The position numbers and the translations under genes are program-made. Under the pieces are notes generated by a model. It had not been told where the DNA came from. It was given only the letters and a program-made list of their open reading frames with translations, and did no database searches. Below are positions 26,399 through 34,079 of a DNA stretch of 64,000 nt, piece by piece (positions within the stretch are counted from its first letter, which is position 1; the number at the start of each line of letters is the position of its first letter). The stretch spans positions 1,364,001 through 1,428,000 of the forward strand of contig JAHJHT010000002.1 of the NCBI GenBank assembly GCA_018823835.1, given 5' to 3'. This DNA is from Alphaproteobacteria bacterium. GTDB lineage: Bacteria > Pseudomonadota > Alphaproteobacteria > Rhizobiales > Rhizobiaceae.

Positions 26399-27094
26399 TC
26401 AATCGAATATGTCGGCGATGACGGCCTGTTCAGCCTCCTCCCATCGGCGCACGACCTGGCTTACCTCCTCGATCTCCTCCTGGCTGAGGTGGTGGGCGCC
26501 TTGCTCGTCGATCCGACACAGGCTGAACGGCTTGCCGACGCTGGCAGATGTGAGGTCGAGCGCTTGCAGCACGCGCAGCACCGCTGCACAACCGAAGCGC
26601 AACGACCGCTCGGCCAAATGGAAGTGAGACAGCAGCGAACCAGCCTGCTGGGCCATGGGCGCACCGCTGCCGATCGCATGGAAGCCAATGTCGGCGTAAT
26701 GCCCGATCATGCCCGAGGGCGTGATTTCCAGAATCCACGGCTCGCCGCCTCGCCATCCAGCCGCCATTACGTAGGCCGCCGGCGTCCCGCCGCCTTCGTC
26801 ACCTGGCACGTCAGGGATAAACGTGTCGTAGTGATGGCGAAGGATCGGCAGGACGCGTTCCTGCAACGCGTGTCCGATGTCGGGGGCCTCCAGGATCGCA
26901 GCGCTGTTCTCATTGAAACAGCGCTCGACGTCCGTCAGCACCGATCGCGCGCCACTGCCACCCCAGGCCGCAAGATCGCCCAAGGGGTGAAGCTTCTCGG
27001 CGGGATAGGTCATGCCTCGCCCCTTGTCGGTGATCTGGGAGTCCGAGCCGAGCACGACCCCATCCCGGCACACGGCGGCAAGCACGACAGTCAT
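26399..27094 (-). CDS. Stand-alone proteasome-like Ntn hydrolase
   Basis: 231 residues. After removal of Met1 the chain begins Thr-Val-Val-Leu, and counting from that Thr the canonical proteasome catalytic residues fall exactly in place: Thr1, Asp17 (VVLGSDSQ) and Lys33 (YPAEKLHPL). A C-terminal helix-rich tail ends in EEAEQAVIADIFD. There is no propeptide, no alpha-type partner and no ATPase gene nearby. It is neither HslV-like (no hslU) nor obviously Anbu. It may form a self-assembling peptidase of the bacterial proteasome-homologue type. The biological substrate is unknown. Confidence 0.82.
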   Translation of the reverse strand: MTVVLAAVCRDGVVLGSDSQITDKGRGMTYPAEKLHPLGDLAAWGGSGARSVLTDVERCFNENSAAILEAPDIGHALQERVLPILRHHYDTFIPDVPGDEGGGTPAAYVMAAGWRGGEPWILEITPSGMIGHYADIGFHAIGSGAPMAQQAGSLLSHFHLAERSLRFGCAAVLRVLQALDLTSASVGKPFSLCRIDEQGAHHLSQEEIEEVSQVVRRWEEAEQAVIADIFD

Positions 27095-27285
27095 TTGGCA
27101 TTCCTCTCAAGGTCAGGTGTCTTCGACACTCCGGTCGGTAGGCATTGACCGTGGCTCGGTGATCGATGTTTCGACGATCAAGCCAATGCGATCAGGCGAA
27201 TTCTCCGCCTTGCCTATACGCTCAGACCGGCGCGGCGTTCCACCCGCCGCCCCACTCAATGACATGGCCTGATTGAGAACCGTAG

Positions 27286-27301
27286 CTCACGTCAACGTGA
27301 G
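27286..27301. promoter_or_regulatory. Palindrome CTCACGTCAACGTGAG, possible operator
   Basis: Perfect 7-bp inverted repeat with a 2-bp centre. Its ACGTnnACGT core resembles sites of MerR-type regulators of the LiuR group in proteobacteria. No such regulator gene is in the window, so this is only suggestive. Confidence 0.3.
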
Positions 27302-27411
27302 GAGTCTCACGCGGACACCTTGTCTATCGTTGGGGCCGAATTTCGCTAAGATAGTGATCCAATCTCCGAATTTGGCGCGGAAGCTGAGCAATCTGCCAAT
27401 CGGGCTCGACG

Positions 27412-27476
27412 GCTTCCTTACGCCCTCAAGTCGGACATTGTGGCAAACTGCGCTTATCCCAAAGGCAGACATCGCC
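27412..27476 (+). repeat. Dispersed 60-nt element, copy 2
   Basis: Starts GCTTCCTTACGCCCTCAAG and ends with AAGGCAGACATCGCC, 50 nt between the two start points, as in the other copies. Confidence 0.6.
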
Positions 27477-27937
27477 GGGGACGACCTTAGCCAAGAAATC
27501 CCGAACGTCCCGGAAGCTCGACGCTTCCTTGAGGGCTGGCCGCGAGAGATTCGCGGATCGATTTGTTGCACAGCGATCCAAGCTTGCGATTATTATGCGA
27601 GAGACGGATGATTCCCGGCATCGTCTGCGCGAGCCCGTTTTGCCAGCTTCGTAAGGTCAGAGCGCATACTCGATAACATCGCCACCGTGCAGAGCCCTGG
27701 CAGTCGAGGTTTAGAGACCGCCTGACATTTCGCTTCGACGCAGAATGCGTGTCGCCTTTATTCAGACTGCGGCGGTGAAGCATTGCCGGCAAATGCCGGT
27801 TCGGACGCGGAATCGACGAGATCAACTAGGCGATGCACTGGAGGTTGCTGGCATCGGCGAAGCCAGATACTCACGCTTTGTACGAATTCGTGTGATAGCT
27901 CAAAGTGCTCTTTTTAAGGGACTGACGTTCTTGAGAT

Positions 27938-29131
27938 ATGAGGAATTCTTGGAAAACTAGTCGTCGCGTAGCCATCGCGAAAATAAAGGCCGGATGGAAG
28001 CGCCTCCCCCTTCCGCCGGGCGACTTTGTTCCGATTAATCCACTGCAAGCCGGCGACCGCAAGGTGCTGATCACTAAAGCCGGAAATGGTTGTTCCATCT
28101 TGACCACCGTTTGGGGAGACAGGGTCCATATATGCGTTCTCAATTTAGCGACTGCTCGTCGCCTGTTGGCGCAGCACCGTGAGGACCTGAACTCGATTTC
28201 GATCGACCTCAAGTCCATCGTCCCGAAAGGTTTCCTCCGGACGATGGAAGGGGAGGACCACAAGACCTATCGCAAGCTGTTTTCGCGTGCGATGGCAGGC
28301 TCCGTTGCGCGCTCTGCGGTGACCGATGTTTGCGTCATCATTGATCAGGGTGTGACCGGGATGCTGGACGGTGGCACAGAAACTGAGGTCCAGCGGGTCC
28401 TTGAGCAGATCGCGCTGCGGGTGCTTATCCGAACACTAGTGGGTGTTAGGTCGCATACAGCAGCGTTCGATGAGATCGAGCAGCAATTCCGCGCAATGGG
28501 CCCGGACGGCTTTGTGTGGAAGATTGGCCCCAGCCAGAGGGCAGCTTTCAAGATAATCTACAACCGACTGCTTGCGCTGATTACTGACGCCAATGGAGAA
28601 ATAGGAATAGATTCCAACAGTGTCTTAGGGCGACTCGTCAATGGAGATCTCATTGACAGTACGACGATCGGCAATCTCATTTACATGGTCGAGATGGGTA
28701 GGAGCGATTTTCAAAGCCTTTTCTCATGGATAGTCCGGTTTATTGGGGACGATCCATCTATCCTCAGGCAAGCCTTCTCTAGCCAACCGCCGACATCAGG
28801 CGTTTCGCGAGCGCAAGCAGTTGTCTTAGAAGCACTGAGAATGGAGCAGAGCATAGCTTTGATGAGATCAGTAAAAAGGGACTTTGTATTTGACGGATTA
28901 TTGATCCCGAAGGGTGCAGCCGTCCGAATATGCCTGTGGGAAATACACAAGGCCGCTTCAACCTTCGAAGACGCCCTGACGTTCAATTCGGATCGCTTCC
29001 TGCAGCGCGAGTTCTCGGCAGACCAGTTTGCCCCATTTGGGCTTGGCCACCACAGATGTCCGGCGGCTGAATTCACAACCCAGATTGCCTCGCTGTTTGT
29101 CGAAGCCTACGCACGCGCAAGGTGCGTTTGA
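27938..29131 (+). CDS. Cytochrome P450
   Basis: 397 residues, near the usual bacterial P450 length. The haem-binding loop FAPFGLGHHRCPAAEF (Cys about 374) and the K-helix ExxR in LEALRMEQ are present. The I-helix region (MGRSDFQSLFSWIVRFIGDD) lacks the usual acidic-Thr pair, which may reflect an unusual oxygen-activation step. Codon use is more AT-rich than in the neighbours, a sign of separate transfer. The start ATG 27938 has only a weak ribosome-binding site. It is co-oriented and about 300 bp upstream of the first RiPP precursor, so a tailoring role is possible but unproven. Confidence 0.85.
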   Translation: MRNSWKTSRRVAIAKIKAGWKRLPLPPGDFVPINPLQAGDRKVLITKAGNGCSILTTVWGDRVHICVLNLATARRLLAQHREDLNSISIDLKSIVPKGFLRTMEGEDHKTYRKLFSRAMAGSVARSAVTDVCVIIDQGVTGMLDGGTETEVQRVLEQIALRVLIRTLVGVRSHTAAFDEIEQQFRAMGPDGFVWKIGPSQRAAFKIIYNRLLALITDANGEIGIDSNSVLGRLVNGDLIDSTTIGNLIYMVEMGRSDFQSLFSWIVRFIGDDPSILRQAFSSQPPTSGVSRAQAVVLEALRMEQSIALMRSVKRDFVFDGLLIPKGAAVRICLWEIHKAASTFEDALTFNSDRFLQREFSADQFAPFGLGHHRCPAAEFTTQIASLFVEAYARARCV

Positions 29132-29427
29132 ATATCGAACTCGGAAGTTTCAGTCTGGCAACTGCTATACCGCAGTGAGACCCTTCAGCTCGATCTAATG
29201 CGCCCAATAATCGTCACAGCGGGGTCCGCCGGAAGTCACGTGGGCATCAAGCTTTACATGTGTCTCAGTTCCCGCAGACTGGTACGCCTCGGCGAGTCGC
29301 GCGCAAGGTCGATGAAATATTCTGGACGCTTGCCTGCCTCTTTTTCGAGGACGTGGCAGAGGCAGGTCCATTGCCCGACCTATCATCCGCTGGTATGAGT
29401 GAACGGCATTTCAGAAGGGGCAAGCGT

Positions 29428-29532
29428 ATGAAGCGTGTTTACAGCAAGCCGACCCTGGTCAAGTCGTCCGTCACGCTCCAGGCGGTGACGGCACAGGTGC
29501 TTATCACCGGCCCGCGACGCCCTCCGGCATAG
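29428..29532 (+). CDS. RiPP precursor peptide 1 (lasso-type leader)
   Basis: 34 codons with AGAAGGGG just upstream of the ATG. The leader carries Tyr5, Pro8 and Leu10 in VYSKPTL and ends in LQAVTA. This fits the YxxPxL...T leader consensus recognised by the RRE of lasso peptide systems. If cleavage follows the conserved TA, the core is QVLITGPRRPPA. It has no Asp or Glu, so a lasso macrolactam cannot form. It is the first gene of the cluster, 134 bp before the PqqD-like gene. Confidence 0.85.
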   Translation: MKRVYSKPTLVKSSVTLQAVTAQVLITGPRRPPA

Positions 29533-29666
29533 GCCGTAGCCTTTCCACGAGCCTCTTGGCGCTGGTCAGGTGCCATTGTCCGCCGCTTCCGCGTAGGCCC
29601 GTTCTGGGCGTTTAAGTCGGCCCGGCTTTCCCTTACAAACATTTGGGATTCGCAGAGAGCCATTCC

Positions 29667-29969
29667 ATGATGCAACCATCCAGAGGCGTGATTTCAGCAG
29701 CTACGAAGCTTGTCTTGGCGCCGAAGGTGAGCGCGAAGTCGCTTGGCGAAAACGAAGGCGGCGTCTTGCTGAAACTCGATTCCGGAGAGATGTTCACGGT
29801 CAACGATACCACGATGACGGTCCTCGGCGCTCTGGAGGACGGCATCGATTTCGGGGAACTGGTCAGCCGCCTCTCCGACGTGTTCGATGTCGACAGGGAG
29901 GTGCTTGAATCGGACCTTGTGGAGATCGCGCAGGACCTGCTGGAACAGCAGCTGATCAGAAGAGCGTGA
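29667..29969 (+). CDS. PqqD-family RiPP recognition element (lasso B1-type)
   Basis: 100 residues from ATG 29667 with GAGAG upstream (a TTG at 29643 is an alternative). It shows the three-helix winged fold of PqqD/RRE proteins: beta strand GGVLLKLDSGEMFTVNDTTM, then TVLGALEDGIDFGELVSRL and a final helix EIAQDLLEQQLI. In lasso and related RiPP pathways it binds the leader peptide and presents it to the peptidase. Its stop overlaps the GTG of the B2 gene, so the two are translationally coupled. Confidence 0.88.
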   Translation: MMQPSRGVISAATKLVLAPKVSAKSLGENEGGVLLKLDSGEMFTVNDTTMTVLGALEDGIDFGELVSRLSDVFDVDREVLESDLVEIAQDLLEQQLIRRA

Positions 29970-30433
29970 GGGCTTCGCAGGTTCTCGAAATGCTGCCGTT
30001 TCGATGGCACCTCTGGATCGTCGCGCGGTACCTACCGGTGCTGGCGAAACGCTCGCCGCTCAAAAGGCTGCTAGATTTCGCGACACCGGCAAGGACGGTG
30101 CCAGCCTATGAGGCGCTCTCAGCCGAAGTAATATTGCAGGCGGTCACAGAGGTCACCGCGCGCCCGCTCAGAATGCGCGGCCGCCGATGCCTTCGCGAAG
30201 GTCTGCTGGCCTTTCGGTTCCTCTCGCTGGCAGGCTACAGGCCCGTGCTGCATTTCGGCCTGCTCCCCGATACCGCTAGGAGCGACCATCCCCGCGCCCA
30301 TTGCTGGGTCGATCTGGACGGGCGAACCGTGCTCAACCCGGCCACCGTAAGGACGGTCGAGCTCTTCAGCTACAACGGCCAGGGAGTCGGCTCCGCACCC
30401 GAGGGGTTACGGTTCGAGGATGCCGATGCCTGA
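29966..30433 (+). CDS. Lasso-type B2 transglutaminase-like leader peptidase
   Basis: 155 residues starting at a GTG that overlaps the preceding stop. The papain-like triad of the B2 family is present: Cys75 in RGRRCLREGL, His112 in RAHCWVDLDG and Asp116 or Asp118 in the same strand. The family cleaves the leader after a conserved Thr-X dipeptide when guided by the B1/RRE protein. All three precursors in the cluster carry a fitting Thr-Ala. The residues around the triad look intact, so it is likely active. Confidence 0.88.
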   Translation: MRASQVLEMLPFRWHLWIVARYLPVLAKRSPLKRLLDFATPARTVPAYEALSAEVILQAVTEVTARPLRMRGRRCLREGLLAFRFLSLAGYRPVLHFGLLPDTARSDHPRAHCWVDLDGRTVLNPATVRTVELFSYNGQGVGSAPEGLRFEDADA

Positions 30434-31436
30434 TCGGTCGGGCAGCTTCGATTTTCTCGGAACCGCCATGCATGTCACGGCGACGGCGGACGAATGGGTT
30501 GAGGGCATGATTTCCGCCTTCCCGGACTTCGTCGCCGATTGCGAATTGCGCGGCGATGTCTTTTCCCTGCGGATCATCCAGACGGACAAGCTACCCGACC
30601 CCCCTGATCTTCCTCTGACCTGGGAAGGCCGGATGCCTGACGGCTATCAGGGCCGGATACTCGAGGCCGAGGATGAGGCTTACCTGACTGTCGAAGACCG
30701 CGTGGCCGTTTCATGGTCCTACCGATACAAGGATGCGAAAGCGTTTGTCCTGCCGGACAGCCAGTCCGAATTCTTCACTTCCGCGGCCATTGCGGTCATC
30801 GATGCAGCACTTGCACGTGACGGCCAGTATCTTCTGCATGGCGCTTGTCTCGTCGACCGCCAGTCGAACCGGGTCATCTTGATCTGCGCGCCATCGGGTG
30901 CCGGAAAGACGACGACATCCATGGCGCTAGCGCATGATGGATTTTCGCTCGTGACCGACGATGCGAGCGTGGTGATCCCGGCAGGCAGCGCTGCGCTCGC
31001 CTGGGGACTGCCACGAGCGCTCAAGGTTCACCGGAAGACAGCGGAACTCCTGCCATGGGTAGGGCAGATGCAGGATTGTTGGGACGCCAGTGGCGAGCAG
31101 GCTGTGCCCCTCGCGGACCTGGCAGGACGCTTGTCGACCGCCAAGCCGGCGGCAAGGGAAGTGGCGGCGGTCGTGCTCCTCGGTCCGCGCTCAGCTGGCG
31201 GCCACGTTGTCGAGCGCCTGTCCAAGGCAGACCTGTTGATGGCGCTGGCGCACGACAATGTCGCCGCCCGGCCGGGCGGCATGACGATCAAGGCGCAAGC
31301 ACGCTTCGAAGCGCTGGCGGAGGTCGTTGCCCGGGTCCCGGCCCTGATGCTCTCGGCCGGCACGGAGCTCCGGACGTTGCCGGGGATTCTCGCGGAGGCC
31401 CTGGAGCAACATGCCCTGCAGGTCGTCGCTAGGTGA
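30420..31436 (+). CDS. HPr kinase-like RiPP tailoring kinase
   Basis: 338 residues. The kinase domain has the LLHGACLV strand, the P-loop APSGAGKTT (Lys163, Thr164) and LVTDDASVV with the acidic residues expected in HPr-kinase-type enzymes. A basic WGLPRALKVHRKT segment follows. Related kinases in paeninodin-type lasso clusters phosphorylate a Ser of the precursor. Here each predicted core has a Thr at position 5, a candidate target. The gene overlaps B2 (stop 30433) and its own stop overlaps the next start (GTGA), so it belongs to the operon. Confidence 0.85.
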   Translation: MPMPDRSGSFDFLGTAMHVTATADEWVEGMISAFPDFVADCELRGDVFSLRIIQTDKLPDPPDLPLTWEGRMPDGYQGRILEAEDEAYLTVEDRVAVSWSYRYKDAKAFVLPDSQSEFFTSAAIAVIDAALARDGQYLLHGACLVDRQSNRVILICAPSGAGKTTTSMALAHDGFSLVTDDASVVIPAGSAALAWGLPRALKVHRKTAELLPWVGQMQDCWDASGEQAVPLADLAGRLSTAKPAAREVAAVVLLGPRSAGGHVVERLSKADLLMALAHDNVAARPGGMTIKAQARFEALAEVVARVPALMLSAGTELRTLPGILAEALEQHALQVVAR

Positions 31437-31444
31437 GGATTGGT

Positions 31445-32476
31445 ATGGAAGGTGCCTGGCTGGCGAGGCTCTCCGATCCGGCGGGCCTCAATGACAGTTT
31501 TCCCTGTTCGCCATTCCCCGCGGAAGAGCCCGGACGATTGCAGGCGCTGGTCGAACTTGCCGGCCGTCACAATGTCAGGCCGAGTTTCGTCAAGAACCTG
31601 AGAACGCAATTTGCCGATGCGCCTCAGGACTTGCTCTCGGGCGATCCGGGTCTTCGAGAGAAGGTCGAGACACAGATCATGGAGTACGCAACCGATCTGC
31701 GGCTTCTGGATTTCGCAAGGGCGGCGCTGCTGGCTGACACCGCACGGACAATCACGAAAAGCACCGTATCCGCCGGGCTGCCGGTAGTCCTCGTCAAGGG
31801 CGTGGACTTCGCCGAAGCTGCCTATGGCGGCCTGCACGCGCGAACCTTTTCCGACATCGACCTCCTGGCCCGACCGGACGCGGTTGAAGAACTGTCGAAG
31901 ATGCTGCGGGATCAGGGGTTCGCCGAGGTGATGCAGTCGGCCAAGCACAGTCTGCGCACCGAGCGGCAGTGGACCCGTGCCGACGCCTATGGCGGAAACA
32001 CGCTGGTCGAGGTTCATACGGACATGGTCCACGCGCCCGAACTGCGTGCCGCGCAGACGCTGACCTACGATCTCTATGCCGACCCGGAAGCGGGGGGTGT
32101 CACGCCGGCAGCCCGGCTGGTGCTCGCGGGCCTGCACGGCGCCACGTCTCACCTCTTCGGGCGACTGCAATATGTCGTCGACGGGCTGATGATCGTGCGC
32201 ATGGGGGTGGACAAGGATGAACTGGCCGAAAGGGCGAAACGATCGAATTCCAAGCTCGCGGTGGCGACCATGCTGCGTCTCGCCGCCGAAATCTTCGGCT
32301 GTTGCGCCTGCCGCGATCTCTATCGACAGCTTCAACCCATCCCGTCGGCAGCGCTGGAGCGCCGGCTCATAACCGCGCCGATGGTTGTCTCGGCTAAGGA
32401 TCCGCATCGCTGGCGCTTCCTGCCCCAGAGGTATCTTTATCGGTACCTCCTGCGTAGAGCCCCGGTCGCGCCATGA
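31445..32476 (+). CDS. Nucleotidyltransferase-family protein of the RiPP cluster
   Basis: 343 residues from ATG 31445 (GAGG 6 nt upstream); a GTG at 31433 that overlaps the kinase stop is an alternative. The central segment VVLVKGVDFAEAAYGG followed by RTFSDIDLLA (catalytic Asp137 and Asp139) matches the nucleotidyltransferase fold found in many lasso clusters together with the HPr-kinase homologue. It may add a nucleotide or modify the phosphorylated product; the exact reaction in this cluster is unknown. Its stop overlaps the formyltransferase start as ATGA. Confidence 0.8.
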   Translation: MEGAWLARLSDPAGLNDSFPCSPFPAEEPGRLQALVELAGRHNVRPSFVKNLRTQFADAPQDLLSGDPGLREKVETQIMEYATDLRLLDFARAALLADTARTITKSTVSAGLPVVLVKGVDFAEAAYGGLHARTFSDIDLLARPDAVEELSKMLRDQGFAEVMQSAKHSLRTERQWTRADAYGGNTLVEVHTDMVHAPELRAAQTLTYDLYADPEAGGVTPAARLVLAGLHGATSHLFGRLQYVVDGLMIVRMGVDKDELAERAKRSNSKLAVATMLRLAAEIFGCCACRDLYRQLQPIPSAALERRLITAPMVVSAKDPHRWRFLPQRYLYRYLLRRAPVAP

Positions 32477-33420
32477 GCGGCAGAAAGGCCCTGTTCCTTG
32501 CCAGTCCGGTTCCCGAAGCTGCTGGTGCAATGCGCGGATGGATCGATGGCGGCAACGAGATCGCGGAAGTCTGGTACGGACGCCACCCCCGGCCTGGTTT
32601 GATGCATCGCGATGGGCGACTTGCGATCCTGGCCCCGCGCTGGTCCACTACAGCCGTGGTTCGTCGCCATGGAATCGTGACCAGAGACGTGCTGCCATTG
32701 TCAGGCTGGGCCGAGCGGCTGCAGGCGGTCGAAGCATCCGGCGCCGACGTGCTGATCAGCACCTTCTTTCCGTTCCGTGTTCCTCAGGACGTCCTTGATC
32801 GTTTCGGCACGCAAGCCGTGAACCTGCACCCCGCTCCGCTGCCTGCTTATCGGGGACCCCATGTGACCCAAGCACTGGTTCTGGATGGCCAGATCGTGGA
32901 AAACGCATGCGTGACCCTCCACCGCATGGATGCAGGATTCGATAGTGGCGACGTGATCGAAACACGACCGATCGCCTATCCGGAAGATGGCAATTTCGCA
33001 CGCTATACGGCTAGCGCGGGGAGGGCCGCCTGGCATCTGACTGCCGAAGCGCTGCCGCGCTACTTGGCAGGGGAATTGGAAGCGCAGCCCCAGAACGAGG
33101 GCGAGGCGCGCTACCGACGCATGGATCTCGGGAAGATCGCGATCGGACGGCATCTCGATGTCCAGACCGCCCGTGTGCTTTGCGAGACAATGGGCAGTCT
33201 TGTGCCGCTGCCGCTCGGCGAGGCTCAAGATATCAAGATTACCGGGATCGTGAAACAGCTCGGCCTACCGAGCGGGCATGGCCCCGACATTGGACGGTTT
33301 ACCGTTGACGCAGATGTCGCCGATGGGCGCCTTCGACTGCGTCGGGCTTGGCCTTGGAGCAGCACGTTCCTGAAATTCAAGCGCCTGGCCACGTTGATTG
33401 CGGAACGCGATGCCACCTGA
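32473..33420 (+). CDS. Methionyl-tRNA formyltransferase-like N-formyltransferase in the RiPP cluster
   Basis: 315 residues. The 10-formyl-tetrahydrofolate-dependent formyltransferase signature is complete: Asn117 and His119 in VNLHPAPLPAYRG and Asp157 in AGFDSGD correspond to the Asn-His-Asp triad of Fmt. The N-terminal region and the C-terminal domain differ from housekeeping Fmt, and the ATGA overlap with the nucleotidyltransferase ties it to the cluster. A plausible role is formylation of the core N-terminus or of a Lys side chain. This is not an enzyme type I know as standard in lasso clusters. A dead 377-bp copy lies at 9591-9967. Confidence 0.85.
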   Translation: MSGRKALFLASPVPEAAGAMRGWIDGGNEIAEVWYGRHPRPGLMHRDGRLAILAPRWSTTAVVRRHGIVTRDVLPLSGWAERLQAVEASGADVLISTFFPFRVPQDVLDRFGTQAVNLHPAPLPAYRGPHVTQALVLDGQIVENACVTLHRMDAGFDSGDVIETRPIAYPEDGNFARYTASAGRAAWHLTAEALPRYLAGELEAQPQNEGEARYRRMDLGKIAIGRHLDVQTARVLCETMGSLVPLPLGEAQDIKITGIVKQLGLPSGHGPDIGRFTVDADVADGRLRLRRAWPWSSTFLKFKRLATLIAERDAT

Positions 33421-33580
33421 AGGTGTGGTGCTGCTGCCACAGTCGGAGCATGCGCTCGGATGCTTCGGTGCCCGGCGGTTGCCCACCGGGGAGATATTGT
33501 CTAGACCTGCCGTTGGGGTATCACTTTCTTCACAGAATGCGTTGGTTTCGGCCACTGGCGTGAAAAAATAGGAGCGGGGA

Positions 33581-33676
33581 ATGAAAAAGATCTACCAGAA
33601 GCCGACTTTGGCGAAGTCACGCGTGACGCTGCAGGCAGTCACCGCCGTAGCTGTCATCACGCTGACCAAAAAGTAG
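33581..33676 (+). CDS. RiPP precursor peptide 2
   Basis: 31 codons with GGAG and GGGGA just upstream of the ATG. The leader has YQKPTL and LQAVTA, nearly identical to the other two precursors. The predicted core after the conserved Thr-Ala is VAVITLTKK, short, beta-branched and ending in two lysines. No acidic residue is available for a lasso ring. Located 160 bp after the formyltransferase. Confidence 0.85.
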   Translation: MKKIYQKPTLAKSRVTLQAVTAVAVITLTKK

Positions 33677-33837
33677 GCGTCAGGCGGTCGAGAAGCTGTG
33701 GCGTTGTTGTGCCGCCGTCAGTTCTCCAGGCTTCCACTTTTCGGTTACGGGTCCCAGATAAAACCTTCCGCTAGGTGGTCCTTGCGCGAGGGCGGAGGAC
33801 TCCGCACTCGACGGCGTAACGAGTGTAGGAGTGGGAA

Positions 33838-33957
33838 ATGAAGAAGAGCTATCAGAAGCCGACCTTGACGAGATCGCGCGTCAAGCTACAGGCAGTCACG
33901 GCGGGAACTGTTGTGACGCTGGTTCAGATGAAAAAGCCGATTTCAGAGGTCAACTGA
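33838..33957 (+). CDS. RiPP precursor peptide 3
   Basis: 39 codons, with TAGGAG 7 nt upstream of the ATG. The leader has YQKPTL and LQAVTA. The core is GTVVTLVQMKKPISEVN. The first five core positions resemble those of peptide 2 (hydrophobic, with Thr5), and a longer, variable tail follows. Gly1 would suit lasso formation, but the only acidic residue is Glu15, far outside the ring positions 7-9. It is 161 bp downstream of precursor 2. Confidence 0.85.
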   Translation: MKKSYQKPTLTRSRVKLQAVTAGTVVTLVQMKKPISEVN

Positions 33958-34079
33958 ACCTAGTATGGTGCGGGACCGCGAGAAGCAGCGTCATGTGTCC
34001 TACACCATTCCAATATTGCGTTGCCCTCCAGAGGGTGAGAGCCCTTGCTGCGGCAAGCTCGGCCTCCTGAGGCCAAGGC

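Larger units (their letters stand above)
27095..27937. other. Gene-free stretch (about 840 bp) before the P450
   Basis: No convincing gene. It contains a perfect 16-bp palindrome (27286-27301) and one dispersed 60-nt element (27412-27476). The rest is lower in GC than the neighbours. It probably contains a recombination junction at the left edge of the RiPP region. Confidence 0.4.

Noticed and set aside
31028..32530. A 500-codon open frame on the minus strand
   Set aside because: It lies opposite the nucleotidyltransferase and kinase genes, is Arg-rich, and has no domain. It is a high-GC shadow.
29428..33957. Classical lasso peptide cluster
   Set aside because: The cyclase gene is missing and no core has Asp or Glu at positions 7-9, so the usual ring cannot form.
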